A stretch of 49,968 nucleotides of DNA. Origin: Methanoculleus marisnigri. GTDB taxonomy: Archaea > Halobacteriota > Methanomicrobia > Methanomicrobiales > Methanoculleaceae. The position numbers and the translations under genes were made by a program. The first letter of the stretch is position 1, and each line of letters begins with the position of its first letter. The notes beneath the pieces were generated by a model that was not told the origin of the DNA, did not search any database, and was given only the letters and a program-made list of their open reading frames with translations. The DNA lies in NCBI GenBank assembly GCA_002503885.1, contig DASQ01000034.1:1-49968 (forward strand), written 5' to 3'. This document shows positions 1 through 7,649 of this stretch, in pieces.

Positions 1-213
1 CTAGGTCATGCGGTGTTTGGGTTCTAAATGGCTTATTTATTGCTATGATGAATGTTCGCGGATGTGGTGAATATCCCTCGCTTCGAAGAGACCCGAAAAG
101 ATCATCGAATGCAGGGAGAGCTCGATCACGCTCAACGGCCTGAACGATCTGCCCTATGTTCGGGATCTGGCCCAAAGTGAACCGATGACCGTTCAAGGAG
201 CATCTCCGGGGAA
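1..213. other. Leading stretch without a recognised gene
   Basis: No complete gene is visible. An AT-rich patch near 28-46 could hold a TATA element. Bases 115-213 resemble, in diverged form, the spacer that precedes each later lipoprotein copy: the final part before the ATG (about 170-213) shares the ccgatgaccgtt and ctccggggaaatga pattern. A short open frame there ends in TGA overlapping the next ATG, but it has no start and no recognised family, so I do not call it a gene. Confidence 0.4.
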
Positions 214-1008
214 ATGAATGTATACCAGGAAGGAACAGATTCCTGCATGCGTTGCCGGCTCCCCGTTGTCCTCCTCGCCCTCGTCGTTGCCCTGGTCTTC
301 CTCTGCGGCTGTTCCATGAAGGAGGTTGACTTTCTTCACACACATTTTGAGTACGAATTCTCCATTAAGACAACCACGCCCATTGAGAACGTGACCCTCC
401 TCATCCCTATCCCGACCCGCGGCGACCGGCCCGCCCTAGGTCATGACCCGATCTCCGATGCATTTTATGCCGATCGCCTCCCCGAACGCTATGATTGCGC
501 GATCGTTCCTGTTGACGGTCTATACTACCTCCGGCTGACCACTCCCTCCATGGATCCCACAGAGGTGATCGGTGTGCGCTATTATAATCGCACCTCTCTT
601 GGTGATTTCCGCCCCGAGATTGTCCCGCAGTTGATCGAAACACGGTACCCGTTCGGTAACGAGTCGCTCTTCTCTCCGAAGCAGAACCTCACCCTGATCG
701 CAGGCACCCCGGGAATCGTTGAAACACGCGGTATCAACCCTGGCTACAGTTACTCCTATACCATCCCTGTCTACGCGCACTACGAGAACGGAAGCCGAAT
801 CGAGATCTATTCGGATATTCGGGGCGAAAACGAATGGCTCGAGCAGTTTGACGCATGGGCGCCGAATCAATATACCGATCAGTATCGTCTCGTCATCACC
901 GGCGAGCCGCAGGGCTGGATGCCTGCCGAAGGAGTGGTGACGGCGGGGCAGGGGGTCTACCGGGAGTGGCAACTCAACGCCTCCGCCACTTCCGGTTCAG
1001 GGGAGTAG
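214..1008 (+). CDS. Predicted lipoprotein, tandem paralog 1
   Basis: A 264-residue protein of no family I recognise. An ATG at 214 gives an 11-residue leader before a typical signal peptide; the internal ATG at 247 (MRCRLPVV...) gives a tighter start, with a purine-rich stretch AGGAAGGAA at 227-235 upstream. The hydrophobic run ends in a lipobox-like LCGC, so the mature protein should be lipid-anchored outside the membrane. The rest is soluble, with conserved blocks shared with the two paralogs: ENVTLLIPIPTRG (about 56-68), GNESLFSPKQNLTL, RGINPGYSYSYTIPVYAHYENG and GEPQGWMPAEG near the C-terminus. Several NxT/NxS sites fit an exported protein. It is the first of three tandem copies. Function unknown; a surface beta-rich protein is only a guess. 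Confidence 0.8.
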   Translation: MNVYQEGTDSCMRCRLPVVLLALVVALVFLCGCSMKEVDFLHTHFEYEFSIKTTTPIENVTLLIPIPTRGDRPALGHDPISDAFYADRLPERYDCAIVPVDGLYYLRLTTPSMDPTEVIGVRYYNRTSLGDFRPEIVPQLIETRYPFGNESLFSPKQNLTLIAGTPGIVETRGINPGYSYSYTIPVYAHYENGSRIEIYSDIRGENEWLEQFDAWAPNQYTDQYRLVITGEPQGWMPAEGVVTAGQGVYREWQLNASATSGSGE

Positions 1009-1085
1009 AACGGATGCCTCGGCCTGATGCGGCAGAGGATGGCAGGAAATGAACCGATAACCGTCCAGGGAACGCCTCCGGGGAA
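1009..1085. repeat. Spacer repeat, copy A
   Basis: About 77 bp between lipoprotein copies 1 and 2. It is nearly identical to 3686-3762 (shared start aacggatgcctcggcctgat, shared end ctccggggaaatga). The array therefore grew by duplication of a unit made of gene plus spacer. The 3' end supplies the region just before the next ATG. Confidence 0.85.
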
Positions 1086-1251
1086 ATGAATGTATACCCG
1101 GAGAGAACAGATTCCTGCATGCGTTGCCGGCTCCCCATCGTCCTCCTCGCCCTCGTCGTTGCCCTGGTCTTCCTGTGCGGCTGTATCTCGGGGGGACCTC
1201 AAGATTTCAGCGTATCCTCATCATATACTCTCCACATCACAACGGATACCC
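1086..1251 (+). pseudogene. Lipoprotein paralog 2, 5' part, split by IS
   Basis: The first 55 codons of a second lipoprotein copy: an 11-residue leader, then MRCRLPIVLL..., a hydrophobic helix and the lipobox LCGC. The frame runs into the insertion sequence at 1252 and would stop within a few codons. Its last six bases, ATACCC, are repeated at 3018-3023. Joining across one copy of that duplication restores an open frame (...ITTDT-RIENVTLLV...) that matches both flanking paralogs. The gene was therefore intact until the element inserted. Confidence 0.88.
1246..1251. repeat. Target site duplication, left copy
   Basis: ATACCC directly before the element, identical to 3018-3023 directly after it. 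Removing the element and one copy restores the reading frame of the host gene, which confirms the boundaries. Confidence 0.85.
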
Positions 1252-1280
1252 CCTGAACTCCCGGATCCTTAGGCGCATAA
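1252..1280. repeat. IS left inverted repeat
   Basis: Begins cctgaactcccg and ends gcgcataa. It pairs with 2990-3017 with a few mismatches and one gap. The transposase stop codon (1269-1271) lies inside this repeat. Confidence 0.85.
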
Positions 1281-2867
1281 ATCAAAAGCCGCTAAAATCC
1301 CCCTGTTTTTCTTTGTAACCTCGGAAACCATCATATCTCCCGAAGATAGCTCGAAAATCTTGATCTTTTCGAGTTCCAGGAGAAGTTTCTGGACAGAATA
1401 CTGTTTTACAAGTCCCGTCTCTTTCATCATCATCTGCAACCTCATCCTGAGGACCAATGCCAGGAAAGATACGAACAGGTACCCCCGAAGTGTCTCTTCA
1501 GTCCTCAGGTTCAATGGCAATGTCTCGAGATCGTTCTTCATGACATCGTAACATTTTTCGACTGCATCCCGTTGACGGTATAGGGTAAGGCAGGTGAGCC
1601 AGTCCATCTCTCCTGAATACAACAGAATAAACCGCCCCATTCGGTTAACCCTCTGTGTCACGGCCTTCTGTTTGAGTGAGACTTCGAACCTTCCTTGCTC
1701 CTTATCGAATTTCCAATTCAAATATCTGGCAAAATGTTTTGCGATCTCTCCAACGACAGCTTCCGGACGTTTCCATACCCGGGGTCGGGCATTCCGTACT
1801 TTTTCAGCCGCATCATGCAGCTGCTGGTAGAATGAATTTCGTTCGTTCTGCTCTCTCTGCGGGTCATAGTAACAATATCCCTTTACCTCTAACAGGCGTG
1901 GCTCCTCTTCAAGCTCATACGAATGTGAGAGAGCGATAGGCATAGCAAATATCGCTTCTTTTTCAAATTTATGCAGATACTCTGCTTTTACAACCTGTTT
2001 TTGGGCCGCACTCATCAGTTCTTTCACCGAGGTGAGCTGCATCGTTGGCGGTATGATAAATGGGATCCCTCCATCAAGCAATGCAGCAAGATTCATCTGA
2101 GAGAAGAAACCACGGTCGAGTATCAGTCTGAAATCTTCAACACCCGACTGTTTCAGTCTGAGCAGCGTGTTCTTCAAGGTGCTGGTATCAGCGATGCTTC
2201 CCGGATACAGCTCATAGCGAATAGGTATTCCGCGCTCCTTATCTACGACAAGTGAAACATTGATCTGGGGGAGACCATCGTTATCGCGATTATGCCCGTA
2301 TTCAAGGAGTTCGAGGAGTTTTGATGAGCTGGAGAGGCTCGTGATATCATAGAGCAGTGTGGCATGAGGACTGATCTGAGCGGTAAATGCGTCCATGAAG
2401 GCTGATGGGACATTACTTTTCCCAAGTGCAGCAAGGAACTCACTGAGACGCTGACCGGCAAGATTGAGATCCGGGTTGCTGAGCCAGAGTGATGATCCTT
2501 CGAACCAGGTCTGAACGTTCTGGAGAGCGAGTGGTCGGAGAACACGATTATATGCGAGAGCTAACACCGTATCCGTTTCATCCTCGCTTAAAAAGGTCTC
2601 AAGCGTTGACTGGAGCGACAAATCCTGAGTGATCTTCTGAAGGGGCAGGAGATTACCGTGGGTGTAGGCACATTTTGGCGCCATATTAAGCGTCTTTCCT
2701 GCTGGCTTCATCTGTTCATCCCGTACTCTGACGGGCTGACCATCTATGTTCTTTCCAAGGTATTTGGACGTGTGCCGGATCTGTTTCTTCTCCTTGTCAT
2801 AGTAGGGCGTATCCTCGTACCAGTATTCCTTTCCATTGATGATCTTGATTCGAACATCTGGCTTCAT
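1269..2867 (-). CDS. IS4/IS1634-type DDE transposase
   Basis: Cuts and moves the surrounding insertion sequence. About 532 residues from the ATG at 2867 (MKPDVRIKI...); an in-frame ATG at 2894 would add nine residues. DDE-fold residues can be assigned: first Asp in LLYDITSLS (about 173), second Asp in RLILDRGFF, and the Glu in the IS4-family signature Y-R-Q-R-D-A-V-E-K-C-Y-D-V-M-K, where the Y..R...E......K spacing is met. The N-terminus carries the small domain with KEYWYEDTPYYD typical of archaeal and bacterial IS1634 relatives. No frameshift or internal stop is seen, so the gene should be functional. It is transcribed against the interrupted lipoprotein. Confidence 0.93.
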   Translation of the reverse strand: MKPDVRIKIINGKEYWYEDTPYYDKEKKQIRHTSKYLGKNIDGQPVRVRDEQMKPAGKTLNMAPKCAYTHGNLLPLQKITQDLSLQSTLETFLSEDETDTVLALAYNRVLRPLALQNVQTWFEGSSLWLSNPDLNLAGQRLSEFLAALGKSNVPSAFMDAFTAQISPHATLLYDITSLSSSSKLLELLEYGHNRDNDGLPQINVSLVVDKERGIPIRYELYPGSIADTSTLKNTLLRLKQSGVEDFRLILDRGFFSQMNLAALLDGGIPFIIPPTMQLTSVKELMSAAQKQVVKAEYLHKFEKEAIFAMPIALSHSYELEEEPRLLEVKGYCYYDPQREQNERNSFYQQLHDAAEKVRNARPRVWKRPEAVVGEIAKHFARYLNWKFDKEQGRFEVSLKQKAVTQRVNRMGRFILLYSGEMDWLTCLTLYRQRDAVEKCYDVMKNDLETLPLNLRTEETLRGYLFVSFLALVLRMRLQMMMKETGLVKQYSVQKLLLELEKIKIFELSSGDMMVSEVTKKNRGILAAFDLCA

Positions 2868-2989
2868 GGCTGTCAGTACAATATAAGCGCACATTATATT
2901 TATAATTACCTATACTCTTCGAAAATATAATGGTCAAAATAGGTTCAGATAGTAATTTTGAAGATGATTGATGATTCGATTGAAAGCAA

Positions 2990-3017
2990 TTATGCGCTTA
3001 TTAAACGGGAGTTGAGG
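2990..3017. repeat. IS right inverted repeat
   Basis: Ends ...cgggagttgagg, the complement of the left terminus with small differences. The element ends at 3017, immediately before the second ATACCC. Confidence 0.85.
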
Positions 3018-3023
3018 ATACCC
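3018..3023. repeat. Target site duplication, right copy
   Basis: ATACCC, identical to 1246-1251, directly after the right end of the element. Confidence 0.85.
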
Positions 3024-3685
3024 GTATCGAGAACGTGACCCTCCTTGTTCCCATCCCGACCCGCGGTGACCGGCCGGTTATCGGCCATAGCCCGATCTCC
3101 GATGCGTTTTATTCCGAAAAACTCCCGGAGGTACGCTCCTATCCCTCGACTATTCCGGAATATTGCACCCTCGCAGTCGTTCCTGTCGACGGTCAGTACT
3201 ACCTCCGGTTAACTGCCCCGTTCCTGAGCCCTGCAGAACCTGTGTGGGTGAACTATGAAAACTATACCTTCCTTGCAGGTGATCTCCGGCCTGATATCGT
3301 CCCGCAGATGATCAATACGCTGCACCCGCTTGGCAACGAGTCGCTCTTCTCCCCCAAGCAGAACCTCGCCCTGACCGCAGGCTCCCCGGAGGCGGTTGAA
3401 ACACGCGGTATCAACCCTGGATGCCGATACTCCTACACCATCCCCGTCTACGCGCAGTACGAGAACGGAAGCCGAGTCGAGATCTCTTCGGATATTATGG
3501 GTGAGAACGGATGGGCTGAACAGTTTGATGCATGGGCGCTGAATCGATATACCGACCATTATCGTCTCGTCATCACCGGCGAGCCGCAGGGCTGGATGCC
3601 TGCCGGAGGAGAAGTACGGACTGGGCACGGAAACTACCGGGAGTGGCAACTCAACGCCTCCGCCACTTCCGGTTCAGGGAAGTAG
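3018..3685 (+). pseudogene. Lipoprotein paralog 2, 3' part
   Basis: The remainder of the interrupted second lipoprotein. It is open from the insertion point to a TAG at 3683-3685 and carries the family blocks ENVTLLVPIPTRG, GNESLFSPKQNLAL, RGINPGCRYSYTIPVYAQ and GEPQGWMPAGG. The C-terminal end WQLNASATSGSG is the same as in copy 1. It no longer has a signal peptide. An internal ATG at 3035 could at most give a cytoplasmic fragment. There are no further disabling changes, which points to a recent insertion. Confidence 0.85.
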
Positions 3686-3762
3686 AACGGATGCCTCGGC
3701 CTGATGCGGCAGAGGATGGCAGGAAATGAGCCGATACCCGTACAGAGAGCGTCTCCGGGGAA
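3686..3762. repeat. Spacer repeat, copy B
   Basis: Second copy of the spacer at 1009-1085, differing at only a few positions in its 3' half. It separates paralogs 2 and 3. The sequence after paralog 3 lacks this repeat. Confidence 0.85.
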
Positions 3763-4602
3763 ATGAATGTATACCAGGAAGGAACAGATTCCTGCATGCG
3801 CTTCAGGCTCCCCGTCGTCCTCCTCGCCCTCGTCGTTGCCCAGGTCTTCCTCTGCGGCTGTCTCTCGGGGGAACCTCAAGATCCTTATACATATTTCAGA
3901 TACGAACTCTCCATCTGGACAGCCACGCCCATCGAGAACGTGACCCTCCTTGTACCCATCCCGACCCGCGGCGACCAGCCGGTCATCGGTCCCGAACAAA
4001 TTTCTGGTGAACTTTACACCGATCCCGGCAACCTCCGAAAACATCCCTCCGATCCCTCGACTCTTCCGGAGCACTACGATTTCGCGATCGTCCCGGTCGA
4101 CGGCCAGTACTACCTCCGGCTGACCACTCCCTACATGAATCCCGCAGAACCGATCGGTGTTCGCTACTCTAATCGCACCTCTCTTGGTGACAAATTACGC
4201 CCCGAGGTCGTCCTGCAGCTGATCGATACACGGCACCCGTTCGGCAACGAGTCGCTCTTCGCCCCGAAGCAGAACCTCACACTGACAGCAAGTTCCTCCG
4301 GAACGCCCAACAGACGTGGTTATTACAACCCCGAAGGATACCGGTACTCCTACACCATCCCCGTCTACGCTCACTACGAGAACGGGACGCAGGTCTCGAT
4401 CTCGTCGGAAATTGAGGGGTCAAACCGGTGGCTTGAAGGATTCGATTTTGCCGGGCAAAATCGATACTCCGATGCTTACTCTCTCACGATCACCGGCGAC
4501 CCGCAGGGCTGGATGCCTGCCGAAGGAGAAGTGACGGCGGGGCAGGGAGGCTACCGGGAGTGGCAACTCAACTTCTCCACCACTTCCGGTTCAGAGGAGT
4601 AG
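3763..4602 (+). CDS. Predicted lipoprotein, tandem paralog 3
   Basis: Third member of the array, 279 residues from 3763 or 268 from the internal ATG at 3796 (MRFRLPVVLL...), which better fits a signal peptide. The lipobox LCGC is followed by a mature domain with the same blocks as its siblings (ENVTLLVPIPTRG, GNESLFAPKQNLTL, YRYSYTIPVYAHYENG, GDPQGWMPAEG). It is slightly longer than paralog 1 because of an insertion around GNLRKHPSDPSTLPEH, a feature that copy 2 partly shares. Multiple NxT sites suggest surface exposure. Function unknown; the last gene before a convergent minus-strand operon. Confidence 0.8.
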   Translation: MNVYQEGTDSCMRFRLPVVLLALVVAQVFLCGCLSGEPQDPYTYFRYELSIWTATPIENVTLLVPIPTRGDQPVIGPEQISGELYTDPGNLRKHPSDPSTLPEHYDFAIVPVDGQYYLRLTTPYMNPAEPIGVRYSNRTSLGDKLRPEVVLQLIDTRHPFGNESLFAPKQNLTLTASSSGTPNRRGYYNPEGYRYSYTIPVYAHYENGTQVSISSEIEGSNRWLEGFDFAGQNRYSDAYSLTITGDPQGWMPAEGEVTAGQGGYREWQLNFSTTSGSEE

Positions 4603-4650
4603 ACCGGACGCACCGGGCCGGTTTTCCATAAATGAGGGGGCGGGAGAGCC

Positions 4651-5772
4651 CTACACCGTCTTCACGAGCGCCGCGAGGTATTGTCCGACCTCGCTCGTCT
4701 TCTTCACGCCGCCCATATCCCGGGTGACGAACCCGTCGAGGATGCTTTGCTCGATCGCCCGGAGAACCGCCGCGGCAGCATCGTGCTCGCCGATGTGGTC
4801 GAGGAGCATCGAGCCCGCCCAGACGGTGGCGAGCGGGTTTGCAACGTCGAGGCCCCGGTACTTCGGCGCGGAGCCGTGGATCGGCTCGAACATGGAGGTG
4901 CCCTCCGGGTTGATGTTCCCGCCGGGGGCGAGCCCGAGCCCGCCCTGGATCATGGCGCCGAGGTCGGTGATGATGTCGCCGAACATGTTCGGGGTGACGA
5001 CGACGTCGAACCATTCGGGGTTCTTGACGAACCACATCGTGACGGCGTCGACGAAGTTGAACTCCGTCGCGATGTCCGGGTATCCGGCGGCGACGTCCGT
5101 GAAGACGTCGCGCCAGAGGCCGTAGACGTCGGAGAGGACGTTTGCTTTGTCGACCGAGGTGAGTTTCTTCTGCCGTCTCCCGGCGAGGTCGAAGGCGTAG
5201 CGGATCACCCGCTCTGCACCCGGCCGGGTGATCACGCCGATCTGGTAAGCGAGCTCGTCGGCGTCGGTCTCGACGTCCAGCCCGAACTTGACGCTGTAGA
5301 GGTCGCGGACGACTTCGAGGGTCTTTTTCTCGCGTTTACCGGAGAATCGCGAGCCGATCCCGACGTAGAAGTCCTCGGTGTTCTCCCGGACCACCACGAA
5401 GTCGATATCCTCCGGTCTTTTGTTCGCGAGCGGTGTCGTGACGCCCTCGAGGAGCTTGATCGGTCGGAGGTTGATGTACTGGTCGAAGTGGAACCGGATC
5501 GCAAGCAGGATGCCCTTCTCGAGGACCCCGGGCTTCACCCGTGTATCGCCGATGGACCCGAAGTAGATCGCTGAAAACTTCGAGAGCTCCCGGATATCCT
5601 CCTCGGTGAGGAGGTCCCCGGTCGCGAGGTAGCGCTCCGCCCCGATATCGAAGTCGGTCCACGCGATATCGAACCCAAAGCGCTCTCCTGCGGCGTCAAG
5701 GACCTCTTTTCCCGCCGCCACAATCTCGGGGCCGATGCCGTCCCCGCCGATGGCCGCTACTCGGTGCTGCAT
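4651..5772 (-). CDS. leuB: Isopropylmalate/isohomocitrate dehydrogenase family (LeuB or AksF)
   Basis: An NAD-dependent beta-decarboxylating dehydrogenase of 373 residues, the third step after LeuC/LeuD. It converts 3-isopropylmalate (leucine) or, in methanogens, threo-isohomocitrate-type acids in 2-oxosuberate and coenzyme B synthesis. Family marks: GGDGIGPEIV at the N-terminus, FGSIGD, the substrate region QYINLRPIKLLEGV, RENTEDFYVG, the Lys of the VDKANVL block, and the metal-binding Asp residues in TPNMFGDIITDLGA. GGLGLAPGGNIN and EPIHGSAPKY are conserved family blocks. The RENTED motif resembles isocitrate and homoisocitrate dehydrogenases more than bacterial LeuB, so the substrate is not settled. 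Its start overlaps the end of the small-subunit gene by 16 nt, indicating translational coupling. Confidence 0.88.
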   Translation of the reverse strand: MQHRVAAIGGDGIGPEIVAAGKEVLDAAGERFGFDIAWTDFDIGAERYLATGDLLTEEDIRELSKFSAIYFGSIGDTRVKPGVLEKGILLAIRFHFDQYINLRPIKLLEGVTTPLANKRPEDIDFVVVRENTEDFYVGIGSRFSGKREKKTLEVVRDLYSVKFGLDVETDADELAYQIGVITRPGAERVIRYAFDLAGRRQKKLTSVDKANVLSDVYGLWRDVFTDVAAGYPDIATEFNFVDAVTMWFVKNPEWFDVVVTPNMFGDIITDLGAMIQGGLGLAPGGNINPEGTSMFEPIHGSAPKYRGLDVANPLATVWAGSMLLDHIGEHDAAAAVLRAIEQSILDGFVTRDMGGVKKTSEVGQYLAALVKTV

Positions 5773-6248
5773 GTCTCCACCTCATCCAGATCTTTTGCGT
5801 AGGCCACGAGGCCGCCGGCCTCGACGATCGTTTTGAGGAATCCGGGGACCGGCTCGACGGCGAACCGTTTCCCGTTCACCATGATAAAGCCCCCGGCGAT
5901 ATCCACCGAGACGGCGTCGCCGTCCCGGATCTCGTCGGCCTCCGGGCAGACCAGCGGCAGGAGCCCGGTATTGACGGCGTTCCGGTAGAAGATCCGGGCA
6001 AAGGACTTTGCGACCACGACCCTGATACCGGCCCCGAGGAGCGCGAGCGGTGCGTGCTCGCGGGAGGAGCCGCAGCCGAAGTTGCTGCCCCCCGCCACGA
6101 CGTCGCCTTCCCGCACTTCCCTGGCAAACTCGTCTCTCGTCCCTTCAAACGCGTGCTTCGCAAGCTCCGCCGGATCGTAGATCGTCAGGAACCTGCCCGG
6201 GATGATCGCGTCCGTATCGATATCGTCGCCAAACTTCCATATCCGCAT
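5757..6248 (-). CDS. leuD: 3-isopropylmalate dehydratase/homoaconitase small subunit
   Basis: Swivel-domain subunit of a two-part aconitase-type hydrolyase, 163 residues. It partners the Fe-S large subunit encoded 2 nt upstream. Conserved blocks: GDDIDTDAIIPGRFL near the N-terminus, the GGSNFGCGSSREHAP signature, and AKSFARIFYRNAVNTGLLPL. The specificity loop between the second and third helices reads GRFLTIYDP here. As I recall, the Methanocaldococcus homoaconitase loop is YLRT and the isopropylmalate form YLVY, and this matches neither. The operon order large-small-dehydrogenase suits either leucine or coenzyme B synthesis. No synthase gene lies beside it to decide. Confidence 0.88.
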   Translation of the reverse strand: MRIWKFGDDIDTDAIIPGRFLTIYDPAELAKHAFEGTRDEFAREVREGDVVAGGSNFGCGSSREHAPLALLGAGIRVVVAKSFARIFYRNAVNTGLLPLVCPEADEIRDGDAVSVDIAGGFIMVNGKRFAVEPVPGFLKTIVEAGGLVAYAKDLDEVETCSTE

Positions 6249-6250
6249 GA

Positions 6251-7504
6251 TTACACCCCCCGCGGGTCGGTGATCTCACCGTAGAGGGCGCTTGCCGCCG
6301 CCGTCGCCGGCGAGGCGAGGTAGACCGACGCCTGCGTGCTCCCCTGCCTGCCCCGGAAGTTCCGGTTCGACGTGGAGAGCGAGACCTCGCCGGGGGCGAG
6401 GAGACCGAACGCCCCGCCCATGCAGGGGCCGCAGCACGGTGCTTCCACAAGGGCTCCGGCCTCGACGAACCGCTCGATGAGCCCGGCCCGGAGGGCCTTC
6501 AAGTACTCGGTCCGCGAGGCCGGGATGACGATCACCCGGACGCCGGTGGCGAACGCATCGGCGGTCCCGAGCACCTCCGCCGCCTCGGCGAGGTCCTCGT
6601 ACCGGCCGTTGGTGCAGGAGCCGATGAATACCTGGTCGACCTTCGTCCCCGCCACGTCGCCCACGTCCACGACGTTGTCCACGTTGTGGGGGACGGCAAC
6701 CTGCGGCGCGAGATCGGTGACATCGTACTGCCGGCGCTCTGCGTAGACCGCATCAGCATCGCCCGCGAGGTCGAACGGCTCGATCTCGCGGCGGGCGGTG
6801 ACGTAATCCCAGGTGGTCGCATCGGGCGGCACGATCCCCGCCTTCGCCCCCATCTCGATCGCCATGTTGGCGCAGGTCATCCGGCCCGCCATGTCCATCT
6901 CGCGCATGGCCCCGCCGGTGAACTCGAGCGCCTTGTAGGTCGCGCCGTCAGCGCCGATATCGCCGGCGAGCGAGAGGATCAGGTCTTTCGGACCCACCCG
7001 CCGTCCGAACGTCCCATTCACCTCAACGCTGAGGCTCTCGGGCACCCGGAAGTAGAGCGCCCCGAACTTCAGCACGAACCCCATATCGGTCGAGCCGATG
7101 CCGGTCGCAAATGCGCCCGCGGCACCGTAGGTACAGGTGTGGGAGTCGGTGCCGACGATGATCTCGCCGGGCGCCGCCCGCCCCTTCTCCATCACGACCT
7201 GGTGGCAGACGCCCTCATGGAGATCGTAGTTGTGGATCCCCTGCTCCTCTGCAAACTGCCGCATGAAGACGTGGTTCTCGGCAGCCGGTATGGAGTCGGC
7301 GGGGATCTGGTGGTCGAAGAGCATGATGATCCGCCCGGGATCATAGACTCGTTCTCCACCCATCTCCCTAAAGACCCGGACCGCAAGCGGGCCGGTGATG
7401 TCGTGGATCATCGCCGCATCCACCGGTGCCATCACTACGTCTCCCGCGCGGACAGTCCTGCCGCACCGTTGCGAAAATATCTTTTCTGCGATCGTCGCTG
7501 CCAT
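6251..7504 (-). CDS. leuC: 3-isopropylmalate dehydratase/homoaconitase large subunit
   Basis: Catalytic [4Fe-4S] subunit, 417 residues, the usual length for the archaeal type. It dehydrates and rehydrates 2-isopropylmalate or homocitrate-type acids together with the small subunit. Motifs seen: FDHQIPAD, the substrate/Fe-S block GTDSHTCTYGAAGAFATGIGSTDM with the first cluster Cys, IGSCTNGRYEDL, and APCCGPCMGG holding the CxxC pair. First gene of a three-gene minus-strand operon with spacings of 2 nt and -16 nt. It diverges from mutS over about 145 bp. Whether the pathway is leucine or coenzyme B cannot be told from this subunit alone. Confidence 0.9.
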   Translation of the reverse strand: MAATIAEKIFSQRCGRTVRAGDVVMAPVDAAMIHDITGPLAVRVFREMGGERVYDPGRIIMLFDHQIPADSIPAAENHVFMRQFAEEQGIHNYDLHEGVCHQVVMEKGRAAPGEIIVGTDSHTCTYGAAGAFATGIGSTDMGFVLKFGALYFRVPESLSVEVNGTFGRRVGPKDLILSLAGDIGADGATYKALEFTGGAMREMDMAGRMTCANMAIEMGAKAGIVPPDATTWDYVTARREIEPFDLAGDADAVYAERRQYDVTDLAPQVAVPHNVDNVVDVGDVAGTKVDQVFIGSCTNGRYEDLAEAAEVLGTADAFATGVRVIVIPASRTEYLKALRAGLIERFVEAGALVEAPCCGPCMGGAFGLLAPGEVSLSTSNRNFRGRQGSTQASVYLASPATAAASALYGEITDPRGV

Positions 7505-7649
7505 AGAGTATCGTGTTCCAGGTACGCACTTCGGACGTATGTACCTTGGCAGGCCCGCCCGGGTGGTGCAGTGAATCGGAGCCCACTTTGCCGGATTTCC
7601 CGGGGCAGTACCCTTATGTGACTCCGTGCGGATTCTATAGGGAGATGCG
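7505..7649. promoter_or_regulatory. Divergent leuC / mutS intergenic region
   Basis: 145 bp between two divergent operons. A TATA-like patch (cccttatgtg) lies at about 7611-7620 and could serve either direction weakly. A GGGAG at 7639-7643 precedes the mutS ATG at 7650 with suitable spacing. No operator or riboswitch was recognised. Confidence 0.35.

Larger units (their letters stand above)
1252..3017 (-). mobile_element. Complete IS4/IS1634-type insertion sequence
   Basis: A 1766-bp element bounded by imperfect inverted repeats of about 28 bp (left starts cctgaactcccg, right end reads cctcaactcccg on the other strand, and both continue to gcgcataa). It is flanked by an exact 6-bp target duplication. 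It carries one transposase gene on the minus strand that fills nearly all of it. Its base composition is more AT-rich than the surrounding genes, suggesting recent arrival. The intact transposase, ends and target duplication suggest it may still be mobile. Confidence 0.93.

Noticed and set aside
115..213. End of a further upstream lipoprotein or other gene
   Set aside because: The open frame has no start, would need a frameshift to join upstream protein-like sequence, and resembles only the diverged spacer.
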